64,000 nucleotides of DNA from Desulfovibrio mangrovi (GTDB lineage: Bacteria; Desulfobacterota; Desulfovibrionia; Desulfovibrionales; Desulfovibrionaceae): positions 806,001 to 870,000 of the forward strand of contig NZ_CP104208.1 of assembly GCF_026230175.1 (NCBI RefSeq), given 5' to 3'. Numbering within the stretch: position 1 is the first letter of the stretch; each line of letters starts with the position of its first letter. Both the position numbers and the translations under genes were made by a program. The notes under the pieces are model-generated. The model had not been told where the DNA came from and ran no database searches. It saw only the letters and a program-made list of their open reading frames with translations. This document shows positions 17,440 to 25,983 of the stretch, piece by piece.

Positions 17440-19722
17440 CTATTGTGCCGGTGGGGTGGCAGAACTGGCGGCGCTGGGCAATTGTATGCAAAATCTCGCT
17501 CCTGAGCGGAACTCGGTGTCGAGCCAGATCTTGCCATTATGGTTTCTTGTGATGATGAAGTACGAAACAGAAAGCCCGAGCCCCGTACCATCACCCGGTT
17601 GCTTGGTGGTGAAGAACGGTTCGAATATCTGGCGCTTGTGGGTATCGCTGATGCCGGGGCCGTTATCCTCCACTTCAATGACTGCCCAGTCGTCCTCTTT
17701 TCGAAGGCGGACAATGATCTGCGGGGGGGCTTTCTGCTCGAAGGCGGAGTTGAGGGCATATGCCGCGTTCTTCAGCAGATTGAGCATGACCTGTTCGAGC
17801 TCTTGGGGGGAGCAGAGAATCTCGGGTGTTTCGGGAGAGTATTCCCTGATGATTCTTATCTGTTTGAAGTCGTACTTCTTCTTCAGGTCATAATCGGTTG
17901 ATGCGAGGTCTATGCACTTGTCCATCAAGTCATCAAGCCGTGTTACCATATGGTGACTTTGGCTTTGTCGTGCAAAGCTCAGCATGTTGCTGACGATTTT
18001 CGCAGCACGTTCTCCGGAGTCCCGTATGCCGTACAGCAGGGGGCGTATTCCCCGGGCATCAAGGTACCTGCTGACGCAGTCGAGGTCACATCCGGTTTCA
18101 GTGGCAAGCTTTCTGTTGCTCTGCATGTCCGGGGAGAAACGCCGGATAATGTTCTGAACTCCGAGCAGAATTCCAGCCAGCGGATTGTTGATTTCATGGG
18201 CCATACCTGCGGCCAGCCCGCCTACGGACATCATTTTTTCAGTCTGAAGGATGAGTTCTTCCATCTTTGCCTGGTCGGTCACATCGTCAATGCGAATGAC
18301 CGCACCTTGCAGTTCGCCGCTGTAAACCGGGAATGCAAGAATGGATTCAAGTCGGGTGGCTCCATCTGTTTCGTGAGGCTGGTTGGTGAGCAAAACGGTT
18401 TTACGTTCCTGCAGGGCAGAGATTATGGCAGGCTCATGCGGAATCATGCGCGGCAAGGCGTCTGCCAGTTTCATTCCGAGCAGTCGTCTGGCGTCAAGGC
18501 CGGTTTCATTCTGTGCCTTTTTATTGCAGTGGGTGATTGTTGTCTGGTTATCTACTCCGATCACGACGGAAGGCATCGAATCCAGTATCTCCTGAATAAA
18601 GGCATGTGCTTCACGAACTTTGCGCTCAGCAAAGAAGCGTTCTGTCATGTCATGAAGGATGCCATCTATGTATTCCTGCTGATCGTCTGTTTCACGTATG
18701 GTACGCAGGCCGAGAGCTCCAACCCGTTCTTCGCCATCTGTTTTTTTGAATGAGATAATGTAGTTTGAAACTTGTTCGGTTTCGTCCAGCCGTGCCATCA
18801 GCAGGTCATATACCGTACCATCCTTGAAAACCTGATTCTTCAGGCTGGTAACGTTGCGCACGGCTTCTTCCGGTGCGTTGTAGCCCAGAATGTTTGCAAA
18901 AGCGGCATTGGCGGTCAGGATCTGTCCCGAAGATGACATGCGGAAGATGCCTGCAAGGGCGTTTTCGTAAAGATCCCTGTAGCGGGTTTCCGTACTGCGC
19001 AGTTTTCTTTGTGATTCGGCAAGAGCGTCATATTGCTGTTGCAGCCTTTCGACCATCACGACAATGGAATCCCTCAGGCTGTTCATTTCAAGAAGAAAGG
19101 CGTCTCTCGGTCGTGTTGTGGTCAGAGACCCTTGCATACTGATTTCCCGAGCAAAGTTCTCAATAAGTTTGAGGGGGGCGTCTATGTGGCGCTTGAGCAC
19201 GATGTTAAGCAGTATATACAGTACAATATTCAGTGTTGCGATTGTAAGGGCTATGCGTTGAAGGGCTTTCTGCGCAAGCGTCTGAATATTCCTGGTGGTT
19301 CCCTGAAGAGTGATCTTGCCGATCACTCTGTCGGCAAGAACTATCGGTCGCTCTGCAATTATCTGGTCAGCAACGCCAGCAATGCTGTCAGTAGCAGCAA
19401 TGGCGTTACCTTCAATGCGCATGCGGCCGGCGACAACCCTGTCTGACAGGGCGTCGTGAACCAGAACGGCGGAGATATCTTTATTGAGAAAAGCATTTTC
19501 TATTATCTTGATGGCTTGATCGTCCTGAAAATTCCATATGGGCAGGGCAAGACTTGCTGCCAGCTCTTCCGTTGTCTGTTCTATGACACGGTTCAACTCA
19601 GCGTAATAGCTATTCTTTTCACGAAGGTAATCGGTAAAGCCGAAAACGAGCAGCACAATGGTCGTCACCAGAAGAAGGGTGAGGTTGATGAATGCTCTGG
19701 TCGTCGGTCGATGCTTTGTCAT
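17440..19722 (-). CDS. Membrane PAS-domain sensor histidine kinase
   Basis: A kinase of 760 residues. Order: helix (about 10-30), periplasmic sensor of about 130 residues, second helix (about 160-185), HAMP-like linker, a PAS domain near 245-365, a second PAS near 375-490, the phosphoacceptor segment MAHEINNPL with His near 507, and an HATPase with DNGPGIS and GTGLGLS. The His is embedded in a HEINNP box typical of NtrB/AtoS-type kinases that pair with sigma-54 regulators. No response regulator is adjacent, so the partner is unknown. It is divergent from the sulfur operon, and one CstR-like site lies in its upstream region. Confidence 0.9.
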   Translation of the reverse strand: MTKHRPTTRAFINLTLLLVTTIVLLVFGFTDYLREKNSYYAELNRVIEQTTEELAASLALPIWNFQDDQAIKIIENAFLNKDISAVLVHDALSDRVVAGRMRIEGNAIAATDSIAGVADQIIAERPIVLADRVIGKITLQGTTRNIQTLAQKALQRIALTIATLNIVLYILLNIVLKRHIDAPLKLIENFAREISMQGSLTTTRPRDAFLLEMNSLRDSIVVMVERLQQQYDALAESQRKLRSTETRYRDLYENALAGIFRMSSSGQILTANAAFANILGYNAPEEAVRNVTSLKNQVFKDGTVYDLLMARLDETEQVSNYIISFKKTDGEERVGALGLRTIRETDDQQEYIDGILHDMTERFFAERKVREAHAFIQEILDSMPSVVIGVDNQTTITHCNKKAQNETGLDARRLLGMKLADALPRMIPHEPAIISALQERKTVLLTNQPHETDGATRLESILAFPVYSGELQGAVIRIDDVTDQAKMEELILQTEKMMSVGGLAAGMAHEINNPLAGILLGVQNIIRRFSPDMQSNRKLATETGCDLDCVSRYLDARGIRPLLYGIRDSGERAAKIVSNMLSFARQSQSHHMVTRLDDLMDKCIDLASTDYDLKKKYDFKQIRIIREYSPETPEILCSPQELEQVMLNLLKNAAYALNSAFEQKAPPQIIVRLRKEDDWAVIEVEDNGPGISDTHKRQIFEPFFTTKQPGDGTGLGLSVSYFIITRNHNGKIWLDTEFRSGARFCIQLPSAASSATPPAQ

Positions 19723-19913
19723 GACTCATTCTCGTAACAAGGAGGCCGCTGGCTGGATCGAGATATATACTATTTTCCCTATCTCTTAATACGACACTTT
19801 TACTTGATAGGGAAGTCTTCTGCCCCTGACCGCGGTTTGGCTTCAGGCAAGGTTGATCATATTCAAAGGGTGGGGCGGAAATGTGGGGATGATGGTATGT
19901 GTTGATGTTAGTA

Positions 19914-19928
19914 TACCCCGTATGGGTA
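19914..19928. promoter_or_regulatory. Candidate CstR/CsoR-type operator 1
   Basis: A palindrome with arms TACCC and GGGTA around a 5-base centre. Arms of this kind are the hallmark of CsoR/CstR-family operators, and such a regulator is encoded at the end of this locus. On the minus strand a TATACT box directly follows it, so it may also overlap a promoter for the histidine kinase. Assignment to the regulator is inferred. Confidence 0.5.
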
Positions 19929-20015
19929 AAAAATATAATGCCCGATCAATATAATCATTCCTGCAGGATAAATATAAAATTAGCCTAATGAGGCCGACAA
20001 TTGCGATGTGGCGTG

Positions 20016-20046
20016 TTGACACCCATACCCCCTATAGGTATTTATA
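20016..20046 (+). promoter_or_regulatory. Sulfur operon promoter with embedded CstR/CsoR-type operator
   Basis: A perfect -35 box TTGACA (20016-20021) is followed 17 bases later by TATTTA (20039-20044). Within the spacer and -10 lies the palindrome ATACC-N7-GGTAT (20025-20029 and 20037-20041). A repressor bound there would block RNA polymerase. The placement and the matching arms at 19914 make control by the CsoR/CstR-family gene at the far end of the locus likely. Confidence 0.62.
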
Positions 20047-20127
20047 GGTTGTGAGCCGAGTCTGGTTGTCAGGCTTTGGTCTGCTTGCAGATGGTGCTGA
20101 TACTTTTTCTTTATATCTGGAGGAAAT

Positions 20128-20448
20128 ATGCAACGTAAGATAGTGATCGCCTTTGTGACCGGTCTGTTCATTGCCGCAGCCTTCGGCATGGCCTTTGCCG
20201 AGGGGGGGAATGCTCGAAAGGGCAAGTTTCTGTATCGTAAGCATTGCCGCAGTTGCCACGGCGTTTCTGCTTCCGATCTTTCTCCCGCCACCAAGACCCA
20301 GAAGGAATGGAAGGCTATTTTCAGCGATACTTCCAAGATTCCCTGCAATGCAAAATGGCCTGCCATGCCCGAGAGCGATGTAAATGACATTTTTACCTAC
20401 CTGCATGACTTTGCGAAGGATTCTCCGTCCCCGGCAAAGTGCAGTTAG
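20128..20448 (+). CDS. Periplasmic monoheme cytochrome c
   Basis: A protein of 106 residues with a signal peptide (cleavage near A-F-A at 22-24) and one heme c site CRSCH at residues 40-44. A Met in PAMPESD near residue 83 is a likely sixth ligand. GGAGG precedes the ATG. As first gene of the operon, 121 bp before the Tat-exported molybdoenzyme, it probably exchanges electrons with that enzyme or its membrane subunit. Confidence 0.88.
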   Translation: MQRKIVIAFVTGLFIAAAFGMAFAEGGNARKGKFLYRKHCRSCHGVSASDLSPATKTQKEWKAIFSDTSKIPCNAKWPAMPESDVNDIFTYLHDFAKDSPSPAKCS

Positions 20449-20569
20449 TATTGCGCGGGGCGTCGGCAGCGGTGCAGGCGTCCCCGTATGACATGTTCGA
20501 GCAATGCAAGGTTGGCGACTTGCCCCTTGGCCGGTTGTCGGATCGATTCTGTACCGCAGGGAGCGTTGT

Positions 20570-22771
20570 ATGTCAGAGAGAAAAGAACTGAAGCTTTCCC
20601 GAAGGAATTTTTTCAAGGCCACAGGTCTTGCGGCTGCAGCCAGTCTTTCCGGCGGCAGCGTGCTGGGAGGGTTGGCTCCCAAGGCTCAGGCAGCTACAGC
20701 CGCACCGGCATGGAAGTCTTGCTTCTCCGCCTGTGATATGTGTTTCAACAAGTGCGGGCTTATTGCACGGGTCGAAAACGGTCGGGTGGTCAAGCTGGAC
20801 CCGAACCCGAAGTTTTCAAAATCTCGCGGTATGTTGTGTGCCAGAGGTAATGCCGGTGTAGCTCAGCTTTATGATCCCGATCGCCTCAAGTATCCGCTGC
20901 TTCGTGCCGGAAAACGCGGTGAAGGCAAATGGAAGCGCATTCCATGGGATGAAGCGCTCGCCATGACAGCTGAGAAAATGCAGGAAGTGCGCAAAAAGTA
21001 TACTCCGTGCGGGTATCTCTTCAGTGCCGGTTCCGACATGCAGTCTGGCTTCGTTTCCCGCTTTGCGGAAGTGTTCGGTTCGTTCAACATTACTTCGCAT
21101 GAGTCCCTGTGCCTCATTTCCGGCAATCGCGCTTTTCTTGATACCTTCGGCGAGGTTCCCTTTCCGGACGTCATCAACTCCAAGTACATTCTCATGGCAG
21201 GTGCCAACCGCTTTGAGGCGTTGGTGACGCCTGACTCCATGGACCTGATGACGGCCATGCGCGAGAAAGGCTGCAAGCTGGTGGTGCTGGACCCGCGCTA
21301 CACCAAGACTGCGGCGCTGGCGGACGAGTGGTATCCCATTCGCCCGGGGACGGACATGGCTTTCATGCTGGCGGTTATGCACGTCATAACTTCCGAGAAC
21401 CTTTATGATGCACAGTGGATAGCCGAGAGGACCTTCGGTGTTGAGCAGCTTTCTGAACACGTGCGCCAATACACGCCTGCGTGGGCAGCGGCAGAATGCG
21501 GTATTCCGGCTGAGGATATCGTTCGTGTTGCCCGCGAGATGGCTGCAGCTGCTCCGCAGTCAATGATCTATCCCGGTCGGCGGACATCGGATTACGAGGA
21601 TTCCACGCAGATACGTCGCAGCTTTGCCATAGCCAATGCGCTGCTCGGCAACTGGGACAGACCCGGCGGCCTGCTTGCAGCCCGCGCCGTGGGTTTGAAA
21701 GGCGTTCCCTTCGATCCGCCGTGGTACGACGATAACCCCTCTGACCGCGTGGATGCCGGTATCGTTCCCATGATGTTCGATCACGAGGGTTCCTTTGTGC
21801 TGACGCGCGATGCCGTGCTCAAGGGTGAGCCTTATCCCGTCAAGGGCTGGTTCGTGTATAAGACCAACCCTATGGCTACCGCTCCCAACAGGGCCAAAAC
21901 CATGGCTATGGCCGAACAGATGGATTTTTCAGTGGTAGTGGATATCGCCATGACCGATACGGCCCATATGGCGGATCTGGTGCTTCCGGCTCCAAGCTAT
22001 CTCGAACGTCTTGATCCTGCGTCCGGACTTCAGGGCTCAAGCGCCTGTGCCTGTGTGGTGGTACGTGATCCGGTGGTTGAGGCGCTTTACGAGTCCCGTC
22101 CCGTCTTCGACATCCTCAAGGACATCGCAGGCCGACTTGATCTCGGTGAGTATTTCGATTTCACCATTGAGGAATACCGCAAGAAGCAGTTTGCGGACCT
22201 GCCGGATGCCATGGAGGTGCTGCAGCGTGATGGCGTCTATTACAATCCTTCCAAGGTGTACGGGTTGTATGAGGGCAAGGCGCACAAGACGCTCAGTCAG
22301 AAGATAGAGCTCTTCAACCAGCGCTATGCCGATATGGGACTCGACCCTATGCCGGTGTATACTCCACCGGCAAAAATGCCCCGTAATCAGTTCCGTCTGG
22401 TGGTGGGGCGCAATGCCTACTTCACCCACGGCTCGACGCAGAACAATGCGCTGCTCAACGAACTGGTGCCGGAAAACACGCTTTCCATGCATCCTGATGC
22501 AGCTCAGGCCCTTGGGATTGCCGATGGCGACCGCGTGGAAGTTGCGTCCTCCGCAGGCAGGGGCGAACTCAAGGTGGCCCTTACCAAGGGCATCCGGTCC
22601 GATACCGTGTACATGCTCACGGGATTCGGCGCCATTTCTCCGGGGCTTAGCCGGGTTCATGGAGTGGGGGCGAGCATTTCTGCGTTGCTGGTGGACAAGG
22701 TGGATGCCATTTCCGGCAATGCCGCCCTGCATGAAACGTTTGTGACCGTAACCCGGAAGGTGGCGTCATGA
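20570..22771 (+). CDS. Tat-exported molybdopterin oxidoreductase, thiosulfate/polysulfide reductase type
   Basis: A catalytic subunit of 733 residues. The twin-arginine signal SRRNFFK is at 10-16, so the folded enzyme is exported. The 4Fe-4S motif uses Cys 55, 58, 62 and 90. A Cys near 181 (SHESLC) occupies the metal-ligand position, as in Phs/Psr enzymes. The C-terminal pterin-binding domain carries THGSTQNN. I chose the ATG at 20570 (AGGGAG upstream) because it puts the Tat motif near the N-terminus. Rhodaneses and a sulfane-sulfur-type regulator nearby support reduction or oxidation of thiosulfate, polysulfide or tetrathionate; the exact substrate is not proven. Confidence 0.85.
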   Translation: MSERKELKLSRRNFFKATGLAAAASLSGGSVLGGLAPKAQAATAAPAWKSCFSACDMCFNKCGLIARVENGRVVKLDPNPKFSKSRGMLCARGNAGVAQLYDPDRLKYPLLRAGKRGEGKWKRIPWDEALAMTAEKMQEVRKKYTPCGYLFSAGSDMQSGFVSRFAEVFGSFNITSHESLCLISGNRAFLDTFGEVPFPDVINSKYILMAGANRFEALVTPDSMDLMTAMREKGCKLVVLDPRYTKTAALADEWYPIRPGTDMAFMLAVMHVITSENLYDAQWIAERTFGVEQLSEHVRQYTPAWAAAECGIPAEDIVRVAREMAAAAPQSMIYPGRRTSDYEDSTQIRRSFAIANALLGNWDRPGGLLAARAVGLKGVPFDPPWYDDNPSDRVDAGIVPMMFDHEGSFVLTRDAVLKGEPYPVKGWFVYKTNPMATAPNRAKTMAMAEQMDFSVVVDIAMTDTAHMADLVLPAPSYLERLDPASGLQGSSACACVVVRDPVVEALYESRPVFDILKDIAGRLDLGEYFDFTIEEYRKKQFADLPDAMEVLQRDGVYYNPSKVYGLYEGKAHKTLSQKIELFNQRYADMGLDPMPVYTPPAKMPRNQFRLVVGRNAYFTHGSTQNNALLNELVPENTLSMHPDAAQALGIADGDRVEVASSAGRGELKVALTKGIRSDTVYMLTGFGAISPGLSRVHGVGASISALLVDKVDAISGNAALHETFVTVTRKVAS

Positions 22772-23508
22772 GAAAAGCCCAATACGCCATGGTGATTGAT
22801 TCCTCCAAGTGCATAGACTGCAAGGCTTGTGTGGTTGCCTGCAAGGTTGCCAACAAGACGCCGGAGGGCTTTTCCCGGAACTGGATCAGGGCTTCGGAGC
22901 CTGATTTTGCCGCAGCCAAGCCGAAGACCCACTTCCAACCCGCTGCCTGTATGCATTGCGAAGCACCAACCTGTGTGGATGCCTGCCCGACCGGCGCTAC
23001 GTTCAAGGACGCGGACGGCATTGTCGTTATCGATGAGACGCTTTGCATCGGCTGCGGCAACTGCATCCCGGCCTGTCCGTATGGCGCCCGGTTCCGTAAC
23101 CCGCAGAAGCGCACGGCAGACAAGTGCAATTATTGCCCGGAACGCCGTGCCGCAGGGTTGCCACCGGCATGTGTGGATACCTGCCCGACCAAGGCGCGGA
23201 CCTTCGGAGACATCATGGACCCAACTTCCGATGCCGCGCGTCTGCTGGATAAACACAAGGATCATGTGGTGCAGGTGGTGAACCAGAAGAGCAACACGGC
23301 TCCCCATATGTACTATGTCGGTTCGACCGCTCCCGTGGATTGGACGCGTGAGGCGGTCATGCCCGTTTCTATGGCGACCATGACAGGCGTGGTGGACCCC
23401 GTTGTGAAAACGCTGGTCGGTCTGTCCGGTATTGGCGTGCTTGCCATGCTGGGCCGCCAGCTGCTTTCCGGCGATGATTCGCACAAGACGGATCAGGACA
23501 AGGAATAG
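22768..23508 (+). CDS. FeS electron-transfer subunit with C-terminal membrane anchor
   Basis: A protein of 246 residues with four cysteine groups (CIDCKACVVAC near 15, CMHCEAPTCVDAC near 62, CIGCGNCIPAC near 92, CNYC near 118) for several 4Fe-4S clusters. A hydrophobic helix near 213-230 should anchor it in the membrane, as in formate dehydrogenase beta subunits. It has no signal of its own and would be exported with the Tat subunit. Its ATG overlaps the previous stop (ATGA). Confidence 0.9.
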   Translation: MRKAQYAMVIDSSKCIDCKACVVACKVANKTPEGFSRNWIRASEPDFAAAKPKTHFQPAACMHCEAPTCVDACPTGATFKDADGIVVIDETLCIGCGNCIPACPYGARFRNPQKRTADKCNYCPERRAAGLPPACVDTCPTKARTFGDIMDPTSDAARLLDKHKDHVVQVVNQKSNTAPHMYYVGSTAPVDWTREAVMPVSMATMTGVVDPVVKTLVGLSGIGVLAMLGRQLLSGDDSHKTDQDKE

Positions 23509-23517
23509 GAGGGCGAT

Positions 23518-24240
23518 ATGCGCATGTACAAACGACATGACCGTTCGGATATCTTCATCCATTGGTTTAACGCCGCTTGCTGGCTCCTGTTACTTGTGAC
23601 CGGAGTGGGGCTCATCCGCAATCCGGCCCTCAACCCCTTTGGTGACACATTTCCCGAAGCCTTGCGGGCCATGGTGGGCGGTGGCGGCAATCTGCTGCTG
23701 GTGCATGAGATCATCGGTGTTGCATGGATCTTCGGATTTGTGGGCTATCTGCTGGTTAATCTCCGCGGGGCGGTCTACTTCCTTCGAGAGGTCTTCTCCG
23801 TCAGCCCTGATAGGGACATGCCCTGGATGTTCCGCAAAATGATGCTCATGACGCTGGGCGAAAAGGCTCTGCGTGCCATGGGGCAACCTGCGCATCTGCC
23901 CCCTCAGGGCTATTATAACATGGGACAGAAGGGGTTCGGACAGGTTTCGGTACTTGGCGGTATGGTGATTGCCGTTACCGGCCTGATCATGCTCCTTTCG
24001 GATGTGTATTTCACGGCGGACGCCACCGTGACGGTGAGCTGGGCGGTGACCCTGCATTACCTCGCCGTGGGTGTCGTTTTTGCCGGACTGCTTGTGCACA
24101 TCTATATGGCAGCCATATCACCCGAGGAAAAGCCGGGTTTCCGTTCCATGTTCACCGGCTCCGTGCCGGAAGACTATGCAAAGCATCATCACCAACTGTG
24201 GTACGAGCGTGAGAACGCTCGGACTGCAGATGGAAAATAG
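23518..24240 (+). CDS. Cytochrome b membrane subunit (formate dehydrogenase gamma/PhsC type)
   Basis: A protein of 240 residues with about four membrane helices and the FdnI-like cytochrome b fold. The N-terminal HDRSDIFIHWFNA segment and His residues in the later helices (LHYLAVG, LLVHIY) are likely heme b ligands. It links the periplasmic enzyme to the quinone pool. It follows the FeS gene by 9 bp and completes a three-subunit membrane complex. Confidence 0.88.
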   Translation: MRMYKRHDRSDIFIHWFNAACWLLLLVTGVGLIRNPALNPFGDTFPEALRAMVGGGGNLLLVHEIIGVAWIFGFVGYLLVNLRGAVYFLREVFSVSPDRDMPWMFRKMMLMTLGEKALRAMGQPAHLPPQGYYNMGQKGFGQVSVLGGMVIAVTGLIMLLSDVYFTADATVTVSWAVTLHYLAVGVVFAGLLVHIYMAAISPEEKPGFRSMFTGSVPEDYAKHHHQLWYERENARTADGK

Positions 24241-24308
24241 TCAGGGAATTCGCGCGATAGGGCGCAGTGTGGGTAATGATCATGGCCCGTAAGGGCAGAG
24301 GAGTGTTT

Positions 24309-25445
24309 ATGAAGATGACCGCAAGACGGTATGGGGCAGAGGTTGCCATTGCCAAGAATCGTATGGCTTACGTTCTTTCTTTGCTGGCGATGATGCTGAT
24401 GCTCATTCCTGCCGGCGTGTTTGCAGCGGAAACGCCTATTCCGGCAGAAATGCAGTTCCACACCATTGTGGATACCGCTTTCGTGCAGCAGTACGTGAAG
24501 ATTCCCAAACCGGCAGACGTGATGATCATCGACTCCCGTCCGGCCAACAAGTTCGGCGAAGGCTATATTCCTACCGCCGTCAGCATTCCTGATTCCCAGT
24601 TCGAGAAGATGGCATCGCAGCTTCCCGAAAACAAGAATGCGCTGCTCATTTTCTACTGCGGCGGCCTGCATTGTCCCCTCAGCCACAAGTCCGCAAAGAA
24701 GGCTGAGGCTCTGGGCTACAAGAACGTTAAAGTATTTGCCGAAGGCATGCCCGGCTGGAAGAAGGCCGGAAATGCCCCCGCCATCAGCGTGGAAATGATC
24801 GCCACCATGATGAACAGCGGCGACAATTACATGCTGGTAGACTCCCGTCCCACCAAGAAGTTCCTTGAAGGTTCCATTCCGTCCGCCATTTCCCTTCCTG
24901 ATTCCAAGTTCATGGACAAGCTTGTCATGCTGCCCGCAGGCAAGGACGTTCCCCTGATCTTCTTCTGCGGCGGTTATGCCTGCCCTCTGAGCCACAAGTC
25001 TGCCGCCAAGGCCAAGCTGCTCGGCTACTCCAAGATCATGATCGCCGAAGCCGGCTACCCCGGCTGGAAAGAGCAGTTTGGTGCGGCCGCCGCTGTGGCA
25101 GTCAAGGCCGGTGCTCAGGAAGGCTCCGTAGACATCCCCTGGTTTGAAAAGACCATGAAGGAGAATCCTGCAGCCATCCTGCTGGTGGATGTGCGTGATG
25201 CCGCCGAGTTTGCTCAGGGACATATGAAGAATGCCGTGAACATTCCCGTGGATGCCCTTGAAAAGAACATTGCCTCCCTGTCCGCCGACAAGCCCATCGT
25301 GTTTGTCTGCGCCTCCGGTGCCCGTAGCGGTGAGGCTTATTACATGGTTCGCGACATGCGTCCCGAGATCAAGGACGTGTTCTATCTTGAAGCCGAAACC
25401 ACGTATAACGCAGACGGCACTTTCGAAATCAAAACTCACAAGTAG
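24309..25445 (+). CDS. Exported triple-rhodanese sulfurtransferase
   Basis: A protein of 378 residues: signal peptide (cleavage near A-A at 39-40) and three rhodanese domains in series (about 55-155, 165-260 and 275-372). Active-site loops are CGGLHCPLS (Cys 117), CGGYACPLS (Cys 220) and CASGARSG (Cys 334). The first two domains are close duplicates and each has a second Cys five residues after the first, allowing a disulfide or relay of sulfur. It should handle sulfane sulfur in the periplasm beside the molybdoenzyme. I chose the ATG at 24309, with GAGG upstream, over one at 24267. A strong terminator follows. Confidence 0.88.
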   Translation: MKMTARRYGAEVAIAKNRMAYVLSLLAMMLMLIPAGVFAAETPIPAEMQFHTIVDTAFVQQYVKIPKPADVMIIDSRPANKFGEGYIPTAVSIPDSQFEKMASQLPENKNALLIFYCGGLHCPLSHKSAKKAEALGYKNVKVFAEGMPGWKKAGNAPAISVEMIATMMNSGDNYMLVDSRPTKKFLEGSIPSAISLPDSKFMDKLVMLPAGKDVPLIFFCGGYACPLSHKSAAKAKLLGYSKIMIAEAGYPGWKEQFGAAAAVAVKAGAQEGSVDIPWFEKTMKENPAAILLVDVRDAAEFAQGHMKNAVNIPVDALEKNIASLSADKPIVFVCASGARSGEAYYMVRDMRPEIKDVFYLEAETTYNADGTFEIKTHK

Positions 25446-25453
25446 CAGTGGCC

Positions 25454-25486
25454 AAGGGCCGGAGTATGCCTCCGGCCCTTTTCTGT
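25454..25486 (+). terminator. Strong terminator after the triple rhodanese gene
   Basis: A perfect 11-bp stem (25454-25464 with 25470-25480), 5-base loop, then a T-rich tail. The next gene on the same strand begins 36 bp later, so that gene depends on read-through or its own promoter. Confidence 0.85.
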
Positions 25487-25521
25487 TCCTTGCTTGATGC
25501 ATGTTGCAGAAGGGAACGCCC

Positions 25522-25956
25522 ATGGCGGATTCAGCTCACACCGTATCCCGAAGAGATGAAGGTACATGGCGTCTGAGAATGGCGTTGCGGCGCTATCTCT
25601 TCCCATTTGTTTTCTCTTTTGTCCTGCTGCTGGTCGTGACCTTGTCTTCTGTATGGGCAGAACAGATTCAACGGCCGGTGTGGTGGGCTGATATGCAGGC
25701 AGAAGCCGAAAGCGAGGGCTACTACCTGCTGGAGGGCGATGTGGCGTCAGCCGGTGCTGATGTGCTTGTTCTGGATGTGCGGCCTGACTATGAGTTCAGG
25801 GCAGGCCATGTTGTCTCTGCGCGGAATGTGGAATTCCCGCCGACAGATACTGCGGGTGACGAGCAGCTTGTGGCCTCTGCGGTGGCTGCGGTGGCTGCCC
25901 TTGCACATGGAGACCGTACGCGCCGTATCGCCGTTTATTGTCGCAGTTTCAGGTGA
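25522..25956 (+). CDS. Rhodanese half of a rhodanese/thioredoxin gene, ended by in-frame TGA
   Basis: A protein of 144 residues: membrane/signal segment (about 20-45) and most of one rhodanese domain (VLVLDVRPDYEFRAGH). The frame stops at TGA 25954-25956, five codons after the active-site Cys (C-R-S-F-R-stop). The same frame then continues T-R-S-A-V-A-A-R-Q-L, the normal end of a rhodanese loop and the following helix, into the next entry. The intact ancestor probably spanned 25522-26598. Selenocysteine recoding, a true disruption or a sequence error are all possible. I chose the ATG at 25522 because AAGGGA precedes it. Confidence 0.6.
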   Translation: MADSAHTVSRRDEGTWRLRMALRRYLFPFVFSFVLLLVVTLSSVWAEQIQRPVWWADMQAEAESEGYYLLEGDVASAGADVLVLDVRPDYEFRAGHVVSARNVEFPPTDTAGDEQLVASAVAAVAALAHGDRTRRIAVYCRSFR

Positions 25957-25983
25957 ACGCGCAGCGCGGTAGCGGCACGCCAG

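Noticed and set aside
13490-24240. Either molybdoenzyme operon as the quinone reductase complex Qrc of sulfate reducers
   Set aside because: Qrc has a multiheme cytochrome and an NrfD-type membrane subunit; neither operon has these.
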